Shown here piece by piece: positions 44,649-53,438 of a DNA stretch of 64,000 bases. A model generated the notes under the pieces. That model ran no database searches, was not told the origin of the DNA, and was given only the letters and a program-made list of their open reading frames with translations. Location of the stretch: NCBI RefSeq assembly GCF_902499175.1, contig NZ_CABVQC010000032.1:27975-91974 (forward strand), in the 5' to 3' direction. Source of the stretch: Burkholderia aenigmatica. Its GTDB lineage: Bacteria; Pseudomonadota; Gammaproteobacteria; Burkholderiales; Burkholderiaceae. The stretch's first letter is position 1. Each line of letters starts with the position of its first letter. The translations under genes and the position numbers were made by a program.

Positions 44649-44779
44649 GATCACGTCCTTTTATGGTTAAAGGTAAGCAACAGCGCGAAACAATACCGGT
44701 AATGTGCTCCAACACCGACCTGGGCCGCTGGTGGAGATGCACTTCTAGAGCGTGAATCTTCCCTACGGCTTGGGCGGAA

Positions 44780-44785
44780 ATTATA
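44780..44785 (-). promoter_or_regulatory. -10 element of the Ala-rich lipoprotein gene
   Basis: TATAAT on the minus strand (44785-44780), ~130 bases upstream of the ATG, implying a long 5' leader. The nearest -35 candidate (TTGTCG) is 20 bp away. Confidence 0.4.
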
Positions 44786-44879
44786 TGCACTTTCCTATCG
44801 ACCGTCGACAAATGCGGGGTCAATACGTTGTCTTTCCCATACAGAATTTGATCCGTACGGGCATACGGGGCGACTCACA

Positions 44880-46100
44880 CTAATTCCGGTTTCCGACCCG
44901 TATCCAGCCCGCACGATACCACTCGTGCAACAAGGCTGTCATTGAGGGAACCCGGGATAGTGTTACAAACCGTTTCGCCTCCATTTGGCGTTGATTGGCC
45001 AGTTCGGGCAGCCATTCGCTGGCTTGCTCGAGCGGTCCTTCCTCGCCATTTATGAAGTACGAGCGCGCGTTATACATCAATGCGGCCTTTCTGTCGAGAC
45101 ACACGCCGCGGCGTGACGCTTGCGTGACGAACGCGGCCTCGGACAGCGGGCGTGCCGGCGGGTCGAAAACGACGTTCGGCTTGGGTTCGCTCAGGTAGCA
45201 GCCGAGGAATTCGGCGACGTCGCGTTTACGCCAGCGGATCGCGTCGACGATCTCGGCCACGCGCTCGACCATCGCCGGAGGCAGTTGCGCGGGCGTGTCG
45301 ACGGCTGGCTGCTTTGGATCGCGGTAGAGATCGTCGCCACACGCGTCGCGCAGGCCGCCACGCTCCGCGAGATAGTACAGGAACTGGGCGCCCAGCTCGC
45401 CGGCGGACGGGGCCCGGAACCCGATCGAGCAGGTCATGCATTCGCCTTCGGCCACGCCGTCGTGGGCAATGTGCGGCGGCAGGTACAGCATGTCGCCGGG
45501 CTCCAGCACCCATTCGTCGCTCGGTTCGAAGTTCTCGAGGATCTTCAGCGGCACGTCCGGCTGCAGCGACAGGTCCTTCTGCGCACCGACGCGCCAGCGG
45601 CGCCGGCCTTCGACCTGCAGCAGGAAGACGTCGTACGAATCGAAGTGCGGGCCGACGCCGCCGCCGTCCGTCGCATACGAGATCATCAGGTCGTCCAGGC
45701 GCGCGTCCGGGATGAAGCGGAAGCGGTCGAGCAGCGCGCGCGCCGCATCGACGTGGAGGTCGAGCCCCTGTACGAGCAGGGTCCAGGCCTTGCGCGTGGT
45801 GGCCGGCAGCGAGCCGGGTTCGAACGGACCGTGCGCCAGTTGCCACTTGTTACGAAAATGGGTGATCAGTCGCGATTCCGCGTCATAGTCGGCGGCGAGC
45901 TCGAACAGCGCGTCGCGCGAGACCGGCGAAGCGACGCCGGGGATCGCCTGGCGGATCAGCAGCGGCTTCTTCTGCCAGTAGCCGCGCATGAATTGCGCCG
46001 GCGTAAGACCGCCGAGCAGCGGTGTGGGAAGATCGGAAGGCGGCGCGCCGAGCGGGGCGGTAGCGGCATCCCGCGGTTCGGCTTGAGACCGGTTGCGCAT
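44880..46100 (-). CDS. roxA: Ribosomal oxygenase (YcfD/RoxA-type JmjC, L16 arginine hydroxylase family)
   Basis: 406 residues from ATG 46100. The JmjC cupin has an iron triad HFD (GPHFDSYDVFLLQ) and H in LPPHIAHDGVAEG; 2-oxoglutarate contacts are expected around RRRWRVG. N-terminal LTPAQFMRGYWQKKPLLIRQA is the family signature. C-terminal winged-helix dimerisation region (FLGCYLSEPKP... RRGVCLDRKAALMYN). The E. coli homologue hydroxylates Arg81 of ribosomal protein L16. It is divergent from slyD with only 32 bp between starts. Confidence 0.92.
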   Translation of the reverse strand: MRNRSQAEPRDAATAPLGAPPSDLPTPLLGGLTPAQFMRGYWQKKPLLIRQAIPGVASPVSRDALFELAADYDAESRLITHFRNKWQLAHGPFEPGSLPATTRKAWTLLVQGLDLHVDAARALLDRFRFIPDARLDDLMISYATDGGGVGPHFDSYDVFLLQVEGRRRWRVGAQKDLSLQPDVPLKILENFEPSDEWVLEPGDMLYLPPHIAHDGVAEGECMTCSIGFRAPSAGELGAQFLYYLAERGGLRDACGDDLYRDPKQPAVDTPAQLPPAMVERVAEIVDAIRWRKRDVAEFLGCYLSEPKPNVVFDPPARPLSEAAFVTQASRRGVCLDRKAALMYNARSYFINGEEGPLEQASEWLPELANQRQMEAKRFVTLSRVPSMTALLHEWYRAGWIRVGNRN

Positions 46101-46102
46101 CG

Positions 46103-46108
46103 TATAAT
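46103..46108 (+). promoter_or_regulatory. -10 element of slyD in the 32-bp divergent gap
   Basis: TATAAT 24 bases before the slyD ATG. Any -35 must lie within the roxA start region, so the two divergent promoters overlap coding sequence. Confidence 0.45.
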
Positions 46109-46132
46109 GAGAGTTGTATTTGGGAGAATTGG

Positions 46133-46675
46133 ATGAAAATCGCAAAAAACACCGTCGTGTCGGTCACTTACAAGCTGTCGGATGCACAGGGCAATCTGAT
46201 CGAGGAAAGCGACGAGCCGATGGTCTATCTGCACGGCGGCTATGATGGCACGTTCCCCAAGATCGAGGAACAGCTCGACGGGCACGAGCCGGGCTACGAG
46301 GCACAGGTTCAGCTCGAGCCGCAGGACGCGTTCGGCGACTACGATCCCGAACTCGTGAAGATCGAGCCGCGCGATCGTTTTCCCGAGCCGCTCGAAGTGG
46401 GCATGCAGTTCGAAGGCACGCCGGAAGACGGCGACGAGGAAGTCGATTCGCTGATCTACACGGTCACCGACATCGCCGAAGACAAGGTCGTGCTCGACGG
46501 CAACCACCCGCTGGCAGGCATGGCGCTGCGTTTCGCGCTCACCGTGAAGGACGTTCGCGAAGCCACCGAAGACGAAATCGAGCATGAACACGCGCATGGC
46601 GCGGAAGGGCTCGAGATCGTCGACGAGGACGAAGACGAAGACGGCGAAGCACCGTCAGGGCGTACCCTGCACTGA
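46133..46675 (+). CDS. slyD: FKBP-type peptidyl-prolyl isomerase, SlyD family
   Basis: 180 residues, GGGAGAA before the ATG. FKBP core: VSVTYKLSDAQGNLIEES, QLDGHEPGYEAQVQLEPQDAFGDYD with the inserted chaperone (IF) domain (RFPEPLEVGMQF...VLDGNHPLAGMAL), and LRFALTVKDVREAT. The C-terminal tail has an EHEHAHG cluster and a very acidic DEDEDEDGE stretch instead of the long His/Cys metal tail of E. coli SlyD. Its 3' end overlaps the convergent phosphoesterase gene by 21 bases. Confidence 0.93.
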   Translation: MKIAKNTVVSVTYKLSDAQGNLIEESDEPMVYLHGGYDGTFPKIEEQLDGHEPGYEAQVQLEPQDAFGDYDPELVKIEPRDRFPEPLEVGMQFEGTPEDGDEEVDSLIYTVTDIAEDKVVLDGNHPLAGMALRFALTVKDVREATEDEIEHEHAHGAEGLEIVDEDEDEDGEAPSGRTLH

Positions 46676-47926
46676 GCTCGCAGGCAGGCCGGGCGCCGGC
46701 CCCGATGCAGGGGCGGGCGCAGGCCACGACGCGCCGCCCGGGGCGGCGCCGTCGCCCTGCAGTGGCGGCGCGACCGACGACGAGTCGGGCAGCGCCGGCA
46801 ATGCAGGGATTTCCGGCATCTGCGGCAGCGGGACGTCGTCGTGCGGCACGAGCGGCAGCGCGGGCGGCACGGGCAGGTTCTTCGGCACCTCCTGCAGGCT
46901 CAGGTTGAAGATCGTCTGCCGTGCCGGCGACACGCTCACCTTGACCCACTGATTCGTCGGATGGCGCGGTCCGATCGCGACGCGCGTCACGTTCCCGATC
47001 AGTTCACCGTCGTCCGCACGCAGCGGGCGGTCGATCAGAAAGCCGTTCGCTAGCGGTTCGCCGCTCGCGTGCATCACGAGTATCGGGCCGCGGAACGTCG
47101 CCGCCGCCTTCACCAGCGTTCGTTTCAACTCACGGAAGCCGTCGCGTACGCGCGGCCGGTTGAAACGCAGCCATGCGAAGCGTTCCGCGCGTTCATAGCG
47201 TTCGAATTGCGGATCGCCTTCGAATATCACCACCATCGCACGTGCCTCGCGTCGCTTCGCGTATTCGGCCGAGTGGTCGATCCAGAAACCGTTCGCGATG
47301 ATGCGATCCTCGAACTCGCCGTTGCGGCCGCCGGCCGTCAGGTAGTGGTTGTTCGGCGCCGGCGCGTTGAGCGCGACGTAGACGATGTCGTCGCGCATCC
47401 AGCGTGCATTCTCCCGATACGGCCGGAACCGAGCGACTTCGCTTTCCCGCGTGATCTGCAGCGCGCCGGGGTCGGGCAGCGCCGAATCGGCGAGCAGCGT
47501 CTGCCGCAGGAAGTCGAGCCGCTCGACCGGATCGTAGCCGCCGCCGGCCGCGGTGTTGCACGTTACCCAGTCGTCGTGGCCGGGAATGAACACGAGCGGT
47601 ACGCGTGCCGCATCCAGGATCGCGCCGCGCTGCGAATACAGTGCATCGCGGCACGCTTCCTTCGAACCCTTGAGATCGCCCGCATAGACGACGAACGCGA
47701 GGTTGCGCTCGCGCGCGATCGCATCGAGCAGCCGCTGGGCGGCCGGCTCGTCCGCCGGGGTGTTGATCACGCCCGACACGACCGCGAACGAGTAGGGCGC
47801 GGTGCTGCGCTTCGGCGGCGCCGCCAGTGCGGCGGCCTGCGCGAGCGCGAGCACGGCGGCGACGAGCGCGGCGGCGGTGCGAGCCGGCAGGCCGCGCGGG
47901 ATGCGCTTACGCGTGCCCGTCGGCAT
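46655..47926 (-). CDS. Secreted metallophosphoesterase-like protein
   Basis: 423 residues from ATG 47926, overlapping the mutS 3' end by 20 bases. The signal peptide at ~14-36 (RTAAALVAAVLALAQAAALA) predicts export. Calcineurin-like metal motifs are recognisable though divergent: YAGDLKGS (GD), FIPGHDDW (GHD in place of GNH), and VVIFEGDPQF and VMHASGEP late. A C-terminal ~60 residues is Pro/Ala-rich (LPVPPALPLVP..., PAPAPASGPAPG), probably disordered. Substrate unknown. The degenerate motifs make activity uncertain. Confidence 0.75.
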   Translation of the reverse strand: MPTGTRKRIPRGLPARTAAALVAAVLALAQAAALAAPPKRSTAPYSFAVVSGVINTPADEPAAQRLLDAIARERNLAFVVYAGDLKGSKEACRDALYSQRGAILDAARVPLVFIPGHDDWVTCNTAAGGGYDPVERLDFLRQTLLADSALPDPGALQITRESEVARFRPYRENARWMRDDIVYVALNAPAPNNHYLTAGGRNGEFEDRIIANGFWIDHSAEYAKRREARAMVVIFEGDPQFERYERAERFAWLRFNRPRVRDGFRELKRTLVKAAATFRGPILVMHASGEPLANGFLIDRPLRADDGELIGNVTRVAIGPRHPTNQWVKVSVSPARQTIFNLSLQEVPKNLPVPPALPLVPHDDVPLPQMPEIPALPALPDSSSVAPPLQGDGAAPGGASWPAPAPASGPAPGLPASSVQGTP

Positions 47927-50564
47927 CGTGCGACCGGACCAGCGTGCGCAGTTCGTACAGCAGGTCGAGCGCCTCGCGCGGCTTCAGATCGTCGGGATCG
48001 ATGTCGCGGAGTTTTTCGAGCGCCGGATGCGGTGTGTCGGGCAGCGCAGGCGCGTCTGCGCATTCGAGATCGTCGGCGGCTACCGGCGGCGCTCTGAACA
48101 GGTCGAGCTGCGGCGTGTGCTGCGACGCCGACTGTTGTTCGAGATAAGCGAGGTGCTTGCGCGCGGCGCGGATCACGGGCGCCGGAACGCCTGCGAGCTG
48201 CGCGACCTGCAGGCCGTAACTCTGGTTGGCCGGGCCTTCGTTGACCGCGTGCAGGAACACGATGCCGTGGCCGTGCTCGACGGCCGACAGGTGGACGTTG
48301 GCCGCTTGCGGGAATTCGGCCGGCAGTTGCGTCAGCTCGAAGTAGTGCGTCGCGAACAGCGTGTAGCACGTGTTGTGCGCCAGCAGGTGGCGCGCGATGG
48401 CCCACGCGAGCGCGAGGCCGTCGAATGTCGACGTGCCGCGGCCGATTTCGTCCATCAGCACGAGGCTTTGCGGCGTCGCGTCGTTGAGGATCGCAGCGGC
48501 TTCGGTCATCTCGACCATGAACGTCGAGCGGCCGCCTGCGAGATCGTCCGCCGCGCCGATGCGCGTGAAGATCCGGTCGATCGGGCCGAAGCATGCCGAC
48601 TTGGCCGGCACGTAGCTGCCGACATAAGCCATCAGCGCGATCAACGCGGTCTGCCGCATGAACGTCGACTTACCGCCCATGTTCGGGCCGGTGATCAGCA
48701 GCAGCTTGCGCTCGGTGCCGAAGCGACAGTCGTTCGCGATGAACTGTTCGACTTGCGCTTCGACGACCGGGTGGCGGCCCTGTTCGATTTCGATGCCGAT
48801 CTCGTCGGTGAAAGTCGGCGCGACCCAGTCGAGCGCGCGGGCGCGTTCGGCGAATGCGGCGAGCAGGTCGAGTTCGGCGAGCGCCGACGCGACGCGCTGG
48901 CACTCGGGGATGAACGGCAGCAGTGCCTGCAGCACCGCGTCGTATAGCGCGCGCTCGCGTGCCAGTGCGCGTTCCTGGGCCGACAGTGCCTTGTCCTCGA
49001 AGGTCTTCAGCTCGGGCGTGATGTAGCGCTCGGCATTCTTCAGCGTCTGGCGGCGGCGGTAGTCGTCAGGCACCTTGTCGGTCTGGCCGCGCGTGACCTC
49101 GATGTAGAAGCCGTGCACCTTGTTGTACTCGACGCGCAGGTTTGCGATGCCGGTGCGCGTGCGCTCGCGCGCCTCGAGATCGATCAGGAACTGCCCGCAG
49201 TTCTCCGAGATGTCGCGCAGCTCGTCGAGCTCGGCGTCGTAGCCGCGCGCGATGACGCCGCCGTCGCGCACCATCGCGGCCGGCTCCGGCGCAATGGCGC
49301 TCGTCAGCAGGTCGAGGCATTCGGCGGGCGGTGCGAGTGCTGCATCGACGCGGGTGAGTGCGTCTGCATTGGCGACGATCGCGCTGATGCGCTCACGCAG
49401 TGCCGGCAGCGCGGCGAACGTGTCGCGCAGGCTCGACAGGTCGCGCGGGCGTGCGGACAGCAACGCGAGGCGCCCGGTGATCCGTTCGACGTCGGCGATC
49501 TGGCGCAGCGCGCTGCGCAGCGCGTCGAGGCTTGCGTTTGCCGGTGCATCGAGCAGCGCGCCGATCGCCTGCTGGCGCGACTGCGCGGCGACCGACGCGC
49601 GCGGCGGGTGATGCAGCCAGTGGCGCAGCAGGCGGCTGCCCATCGTCGTGCAGCAGGTGTCGAGCAGCGAATACAGGGTTGGCGACTCGGTGCCGCGCAA
49701 CGTCTCGGTCAGTTCGAGGTTCCGGCGCGTGGCCGGATCGAGCCCGATGTACTCGGTTTCGTTCTCGACCTTCAGGCTGCGCACGTGCCGCAGCTGCTGG
49801 CCCTGCGTGGCCGCCGCATAGAGCAGCAGCGCGCCGGCCGCGCCGCATGCGCTCGTCAGCGAATGCGCGCCGAAACCGTCGAGGCTCGCGACGTCGAGCT
49901 GGTCGCACAGGCGTTGCGTGCCCGATGCGATGTCGAAGTGCCATGCCGGTACGCGCTTGCTTGCGCCCGCGCCTGCGGGTACGGCATCGGTTGCGCCGTC
50001 CGGCGTCAGGATCTCGGCCGGCCGGATGCGCTCGAGCGCGGCAGCGAGCTGTTCGGGTTCGATTTCGGCAAGCCGCAGCGCGCCGCTGGCGAGGTTCAGC
50101 CACGCGAGGCCGACATTGACCGCGACGCCGCGCTTGTTGTGGCCCGTGCACATCGCAAGCAGGTAGACGTCGTTCTTGTCGGACAGCAGCGCGGCATCGG
50201 TCAGCGTGCCGGGCGTGACGACGCGCACGACCTTGCGCTCGACGGGGCCCTTCGACGTGGCCGGATCGCCGATCTGCTCGCAGATCGCGACCGATTCGCC
50301 CATCTTCACGAGCTTGGCGAGATACTGTTCGACTGCATGATGCGGTACGCCCGCCATCTTGATCGGCGTGCCGGCCGATGCGCCGCGTTGCGTGAGGGTC
50401 AGGTCGAGCAGGCGTGCGGCTTTCTCCGCGTCTTCGAAGAACAGTTCGTAGAAGTCGCCCATCCGGTAGAAGACAAGCGTGTCGGGATGGTCGGCCTTGA
50501 TGCGCAGGTACTGCTGCATCATTGGGGTGTGGCCGGCGAAGGCGTCGGGCGACAGCGTGGTCAT
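47907..50564 (-). CDS. mutS: DNA mismatch repair protein MutS
   Basis: 885 residues. The N-terminal mismatch-binding domain has the Phe-Glu pair in FYRMGDFYELFFEDA. Connector, core and clamp domains follow. The ATPase carries Walker A GPNMGGKST (~623), Walker B region SLVLMDEIGRGTSTFDG, and FATHYFEL. The C-terminus carries a helix-rich tetramerisation region. It recognises mispairs and recruits MutL (gene not in window). It probably co-transcribes the downstream phosphoesterase gene. Confidence 0.98.
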   Translation of the reverse strand: MTTLSPDAFAGHTPMMQQYLRIKADHPDTLVFYRMGDFYELFFEDAEKAARLLDLTLTQRGASAGTPIKMAGVPHHAVEQYLAKLVKMGESVAICEQIGDPATSKGPVERKVVRVVTPGTLTDAALLSDKNDVYLLAMCTGHNKRGVAVNVGLAWLNLASGALRLAEIEPEQLAAALERIRPAEILTPDGATDAVPAGAGASKRVPAWHFDIASGTQRLCDQLDVASLDGFGAHSLTSACGAAGALLLYAAATQGQQLRHVRSLKVENETEYIGLDPATRRNLELTETLRGTESPTLYSLLDTCCTTMGSRLLRHWLHHPPRASVAAQSRQQAIGALLDAPANASLDALRSALRQIADVERITGRLALLSARPRDLSSLRDTFAALPALRERISAIVANADALTRVDAALAPPAECLDLLTSAIAPEPAAMVRDGGVIARGYDAELDELRDISENCGQFLIDLEARERTRTGIANLRVEYNKVHGFYIEVTRGQTDKVPDDYRRRQTLKNAERYITPELKTFEDKALSAQERALARERALYDAVLQALLPFIPECQRVASALAELDLLAAFAERARALDWVAPTFTDEIGIEIEQGRHPVVEAQVEQFIANDCRFGTERKLLLITGPNMGGKSTFMRQTALIALMAYVGSYVPAKSACFGPIDRIFTRIGAADDLAGGRSTFMVEMTEAAAILNDATPQSLVLMDEIGRGTSTFDGLALAWAIARHLLAHNTCYTLFATHYFELTQLPAEFPQAANVHLSAVEHGHGIVFLHAVNEGPANQSYGLQVAQLAGVPAPVIRAARKHLAYLEQQSASQHTPQLDLFRAPPVAADDLECADAPALPDTPHPALEKLRDIDPDDLKPREALDLLYELRTLVRSHDADGHA

Positions 50565-50755
50565 AAGTCAGGCGTGAAGTTGTTGCTTTGGTTGCCCGAG
50601 TTTACCAGTGGCTTCGATGTACACGCGCGAAGTTGGCTGTTTGGCCAGTTGTCCGTGACGACGAGCGGCAGCTGTCGGCCGATAGCGGTTCGACATCATG
50701 GTTCACTTCGTCAACAATTGCGTCTTGCGTCGGCACGCCATCGATGGGTACCCCA

Positions 50756-51358
50756 ATGCGAACCACTGAAATGCCGGAACCCCGCCTCGGGGCGATCGTC
50801 GTGCTCAACGGCCCGAGCAGCGCCGGCAAAAGCACGCTGTCCAGGTTTCTGTGCGAGAACCTGGACGAGCATCATTTGCACGTCGAGCTGGATGTATTTC
50901 GAAACATGGAGCCGCCCAACTATTGGGCGGTCGAGAAGCCGTTGGTGCAGATTCGTGTGGCCGCGCTGTGCAGGGCGATCAACGCCACCGCGGCCACCTT
51001 TTCCAGGCACGGCCAGCCGGTGATCGTCGATCATGTCCTGTCGACCGACGCGTGGCGCTACATGCTTGAAGATCTTGTCGGCCTGCCGGTATTCATCGTC
51101 GGCGTTTTTTGTGCGCTCGACGCGCTGATCGATCGCGAGCGTATTCGTGGTGATCGCAAGATCGGACTGGCCGAGTCTCAATACGACTCGATTCATGCCG
51201 GCCGCCACTACGATCACGTCGTGGACACGTCGTCGGCAAACGAGATCGATTGCGGTCAGGCCGTTCTGAAGTGGTTACAAAGCGGGCCGGTTCCCGCCGC
51301 CTTCCCGAAAATGCACCGGGAGTTTTTCGGTCACTCAGGTGACGCGGCTGTTGGCTAG
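50756..51358 (+). CDS. Chloramphenicol phosphotransferase-like kinase
   Basis: 200 residues from ATG 50756 (another ATG five codons on). The N-terminus IVVLNGPSSAGKSTLSRFL is a P-loop; VELDVFRNM supplies the Asp found in CPT-family active sites; VIVDHVLSTDAWRYML and the lid-like RERIRGDRKIGLAE (LIDRER...R) follow. The C-terminal HYDHVVDTSSANEIDCG motif is shared by CPT-like proteins. The family phosphorylates small hydroxyl compounds; Streptomyces CPT acts on chloramphenicol, but most homologues have unknown substrates. GC content and codon choice look lower than neighbours by eye. It is flanked by non-coding DNA, which suggests lateral acquisition. Confidence 0.75.
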   Translation: MRTTEMPEPRLGAIVVLNGPSSAGKSTLSRFLCENLDEHHLHVELDVFRNMEPPNYWAVEKPLVQIRVAALCRAINATAATFSRHGQPVIVDHVLSTDAWRYMLEDLVGLPVFIVGVFCALDALIDRERIRGDRKIGLAESQYDSIHAGRHYDHVVDTSSANEIDCGQAVLKWLQSGPVPAAFPKMHREFFGHSGDAAVG

Positions 51359-51467
51359 CAACAGCCGATCCCGAAAGGGCGAGCGCAGGTTCAGGGCCAT
51401 ACCTTGTCGGGCAAGGTACAGGTACGGCTGCATCGTCCGGGCGTGGCCTGCTGAGGCCCGTCTGACT

Positions 51468-51491
51468 CGGCGCGCGAACTGCCGCGCGCCG
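51468..51491. other. GC-rich hairpin between the convergent kinase and oxidoreductase genes
   Basis: CGGCGCGCG-AACTGC-CGCGCGCCG: 9-bp stem, no T-run; possible Rho-assisted or weak terminator. Confidence 0.45.
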
Positions 51492-51506
51492 ACCCTGTCC
51501 GGCACC

Positions 51507-53129
51507 TCAGGCCGTTTGCGCCGACGTCATGCTGAGCGCCACCGCCTGCGCGACTTCGATGCCGTCGATGGCTGCCGAATAGATGCCGCCGGCATACCCC
51601 GCACCTTCACCCGCCGGATACAGGCCTTCGACGTTCATGCTCTGGTAATCGTCCTTGCGTCGAATCCGGATCGGTGACGAAGTGCGCGTCTCGACACCGG
51701 TGAGCACCGCATCGTGCATCGCGAAGCCGGCGATCTTCTTGTCGATCTGGGGCAGGGCTTCGCGGATCGCTTCGATCACGTAGTCCGGCAGCGCGGTGCT
51801 CAGATCGGTCGGGTTCACGCCCGGCTTGTACGACGGCTCCACGGAGCCGAGCGACGTCGACGGCCGGCCGGCGATGAAGTCGCCGACCAGCTGGCCCGGC
51901 GCGCGGTAATCGCCGCCGCCGAGTTCGAACGCGCGCTCTTCCCATTTGCGCTGGAACGCGATGCCGGCCAGCGGGCCGCCGGGGTAGTCGTCCGGCGTGA
52001 TGCCGACGACGATCCCCGCATTCGCGTTGCGCTCGGCCCGCGAATACTGGCTCATCCCGTTGGTGACCACGCGGCCCGGCTCGGAGGTGGCCGCGACCAC
52101 CGTGCCGCCCGGGCACATGCAGAAGCTGTAGACGGCGCGGCCATTGCTGCAGTGGTGGACCACCTTGTAGTCGGCCGCGCCGAGCTGCTTGTGGCCCGCG
52201 AACTTGCCGAAGCGGCTGCGATCGATCAGCCCCTGCGGATGTTCGATACGAAAACCCAGCGAGAACGGCTTGGCTTCGATGTACACGCCGCGATCGTGCA
52301 GCATCTGGAAGGTGTCGCGCGCGCTGTGGCCCACGGCCAGCACCACGTGGTCGCACCGCAGCGTTTCGCCGTTCGAGAGCGTCAGCGAGCGCACCTTGCC
52401 CTGATCGATCTCGATGTCCTCGACCCGCGTTTCGAAACGCACTTCACCACCCAGTTCGTGGATGGACGCACGCATCTTTTCCACCATGCTGACGAGGCGG
52501 AACGTGCCGATGTGCGGCCGGCTCAGGTACAGGATGTCTTCCGGTGCGCCTGCCTTGACGAATTCGTCCAGTACCTTGCGGCCGTAGTGGTTCGGATCCT
52601 TGATCTGGCTGTACAGCTTGCCGTCGGAAAAAGTCCCGGCCCCGCCTTCGCCGAACTGCACGTTGGATTCGGGGTTGAGCACGCTCTTGCGCCACAGCCC
52701 GAACGTGTCCTTGGTGCGTTCGCGCACGGCCTTGCCGCGTTCGAGGATGATCGGGCGGAAGCCCATCTGCGCGAGGATCAGCCCCGCGAACAGGCCGCAT
52801 GGCCCCATGCCGATCACGACCGGGCGCAGGAAATTACCGTGCTCGGGCGCTTTCGTGACGAAGTGGTACGCCATGTCGGGCGTCACGCCGCAATGCGGCT
52901 GGCCGGCGAGGCGCTTGATCGCGGCCGCTTCGTCCGTCACTTCGACATCGACGATATACGTGAGCTTGATGTCGGCGCGCTTGCGCGCATCGTGCGCGCG
53001 GCGGAACACGGTGTAACGGAGAAGCCCGTCTGCGGCCACGCCAAGCTCCGCGAGGCGCTCGCGAATCGCGGCCTCGAGCGCGCTTTCGGGGTGGTCGAGG
53101 GGGAGTTTAATTTCGCTTAGCCGTAACAT
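51507..53129 (-). CDS. FAD-dependent dehydrogenase (COG2509-like)
   Basis: 540 residues from MLRLSEIKLPL (ATG 53129). An N-terminal ~90-residue alpha/beta domain (LGVAADGLLRYTVFRRAHDARKRADIKLTYIVDV) precedes the FAD-binding Rossmann motif VVIGMGPCGLFAGLILAQMG. Further motifs are FGEGGAGTFSDGKLYS, the second dinucleotide-binding segment CDHVVLAVGHSARDTF, a Cys-containing YSFCMCPGGTVV, and C-terminal GLYPAGEGAGYAGGI. The family is widespread but functionally undefined; electron donor and substrate are unknown. Monocistronic by spacing (309 bp from suhB). Confidence 0.88.
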   Translation of the reverse strand: MLRLSEIKLPLDHPESALEAAIRERLAELGVAADGLLRYTVFRRAHDARKRADIKLTYIVDVEVTDEAAAIKRLAGQPHCGVTPDMAYHFVTKAPEHGNFLRPVVIGMGPCGLFAGLILAQMGFRPIILERGKAVRERTKDTFGLWRKSVLNPESNVQFGEGGAGTFSDGKLYSQIKDPNHYGRKVLDEFVKAGAPEDILYLSRPHIGTFRLVSMVEKMRASIHELGGEVRFETRVEDIEIDQGKVRSLTLSNGETLRCDHVVLAVGHSARDTFQMLHDRGVYIEAKPFSLGFRIEHPQGLIDRSRFGKFAGHKQLGAADYKVVHHCSNGRAVYSFCMCPGGTVVAATSEPGRVVTNGMSQYSRAERNANAGIVVGITPDDYPGGPLAGIAFQRKWEERAFELGGGDYRAPGQLVGDFIAGRPSTSLGSVEPSYKPGVNPTDLSTALPDYVIEAIREALPQIDKKIAGFAMHDAVLTGVETRTSSPIRIRRKDDYQSMNVEGLYPAGEGAGYAGGIYSAAIDGIEVAQAVALSMTSAQTA

Positions 53130-53438
53130 GGGGACTCGGATGCGATTGCCACGGCGTCGTGGCGGTGTTGATACGGGCGGGGGCAGGCCGGCGGTGTTGT
53201 CCGCCGTGCGGGCATGCCGGACGCAAACCATTCATTGTCATTGCGGGATGAGCGGTGCAGGCGACCGTGCGCGGACCGGCCCGAACAACTCAAGCAACTT
53301 CAGGATAGGCGCACGAAGCGGCCCTTGTGCGGGAAGATTGTCCCGCCTCCCGGCAACCGGGAGGCGAACGACGCATCGTCATGACGATGCCCGCGAGCGG
53401 TGTGCGCGAAAGCCGCGCCATGCAGGCGCGGCCGGGGC
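53130..53438. other. Intergenic region with hairpin and 18-bp palindrome (suhB / FAD dehydrogenase)
   Basis: Contains a 10-bp perfect stem CGCCTCCCGG-CAA-CCGGGAGGCG (53344-53366). Six bases later lies the perfect palindrome GCATCGTCATGACGATGC (53373-53390). No coding frame or clear promoter boxes were seen. Confidence 0.6.

Noticed and set aside
49113..51023. A 636-codon plus-strand frame opposite mutS
   Set aside because: Shadow of mutS; no start context and no domain.
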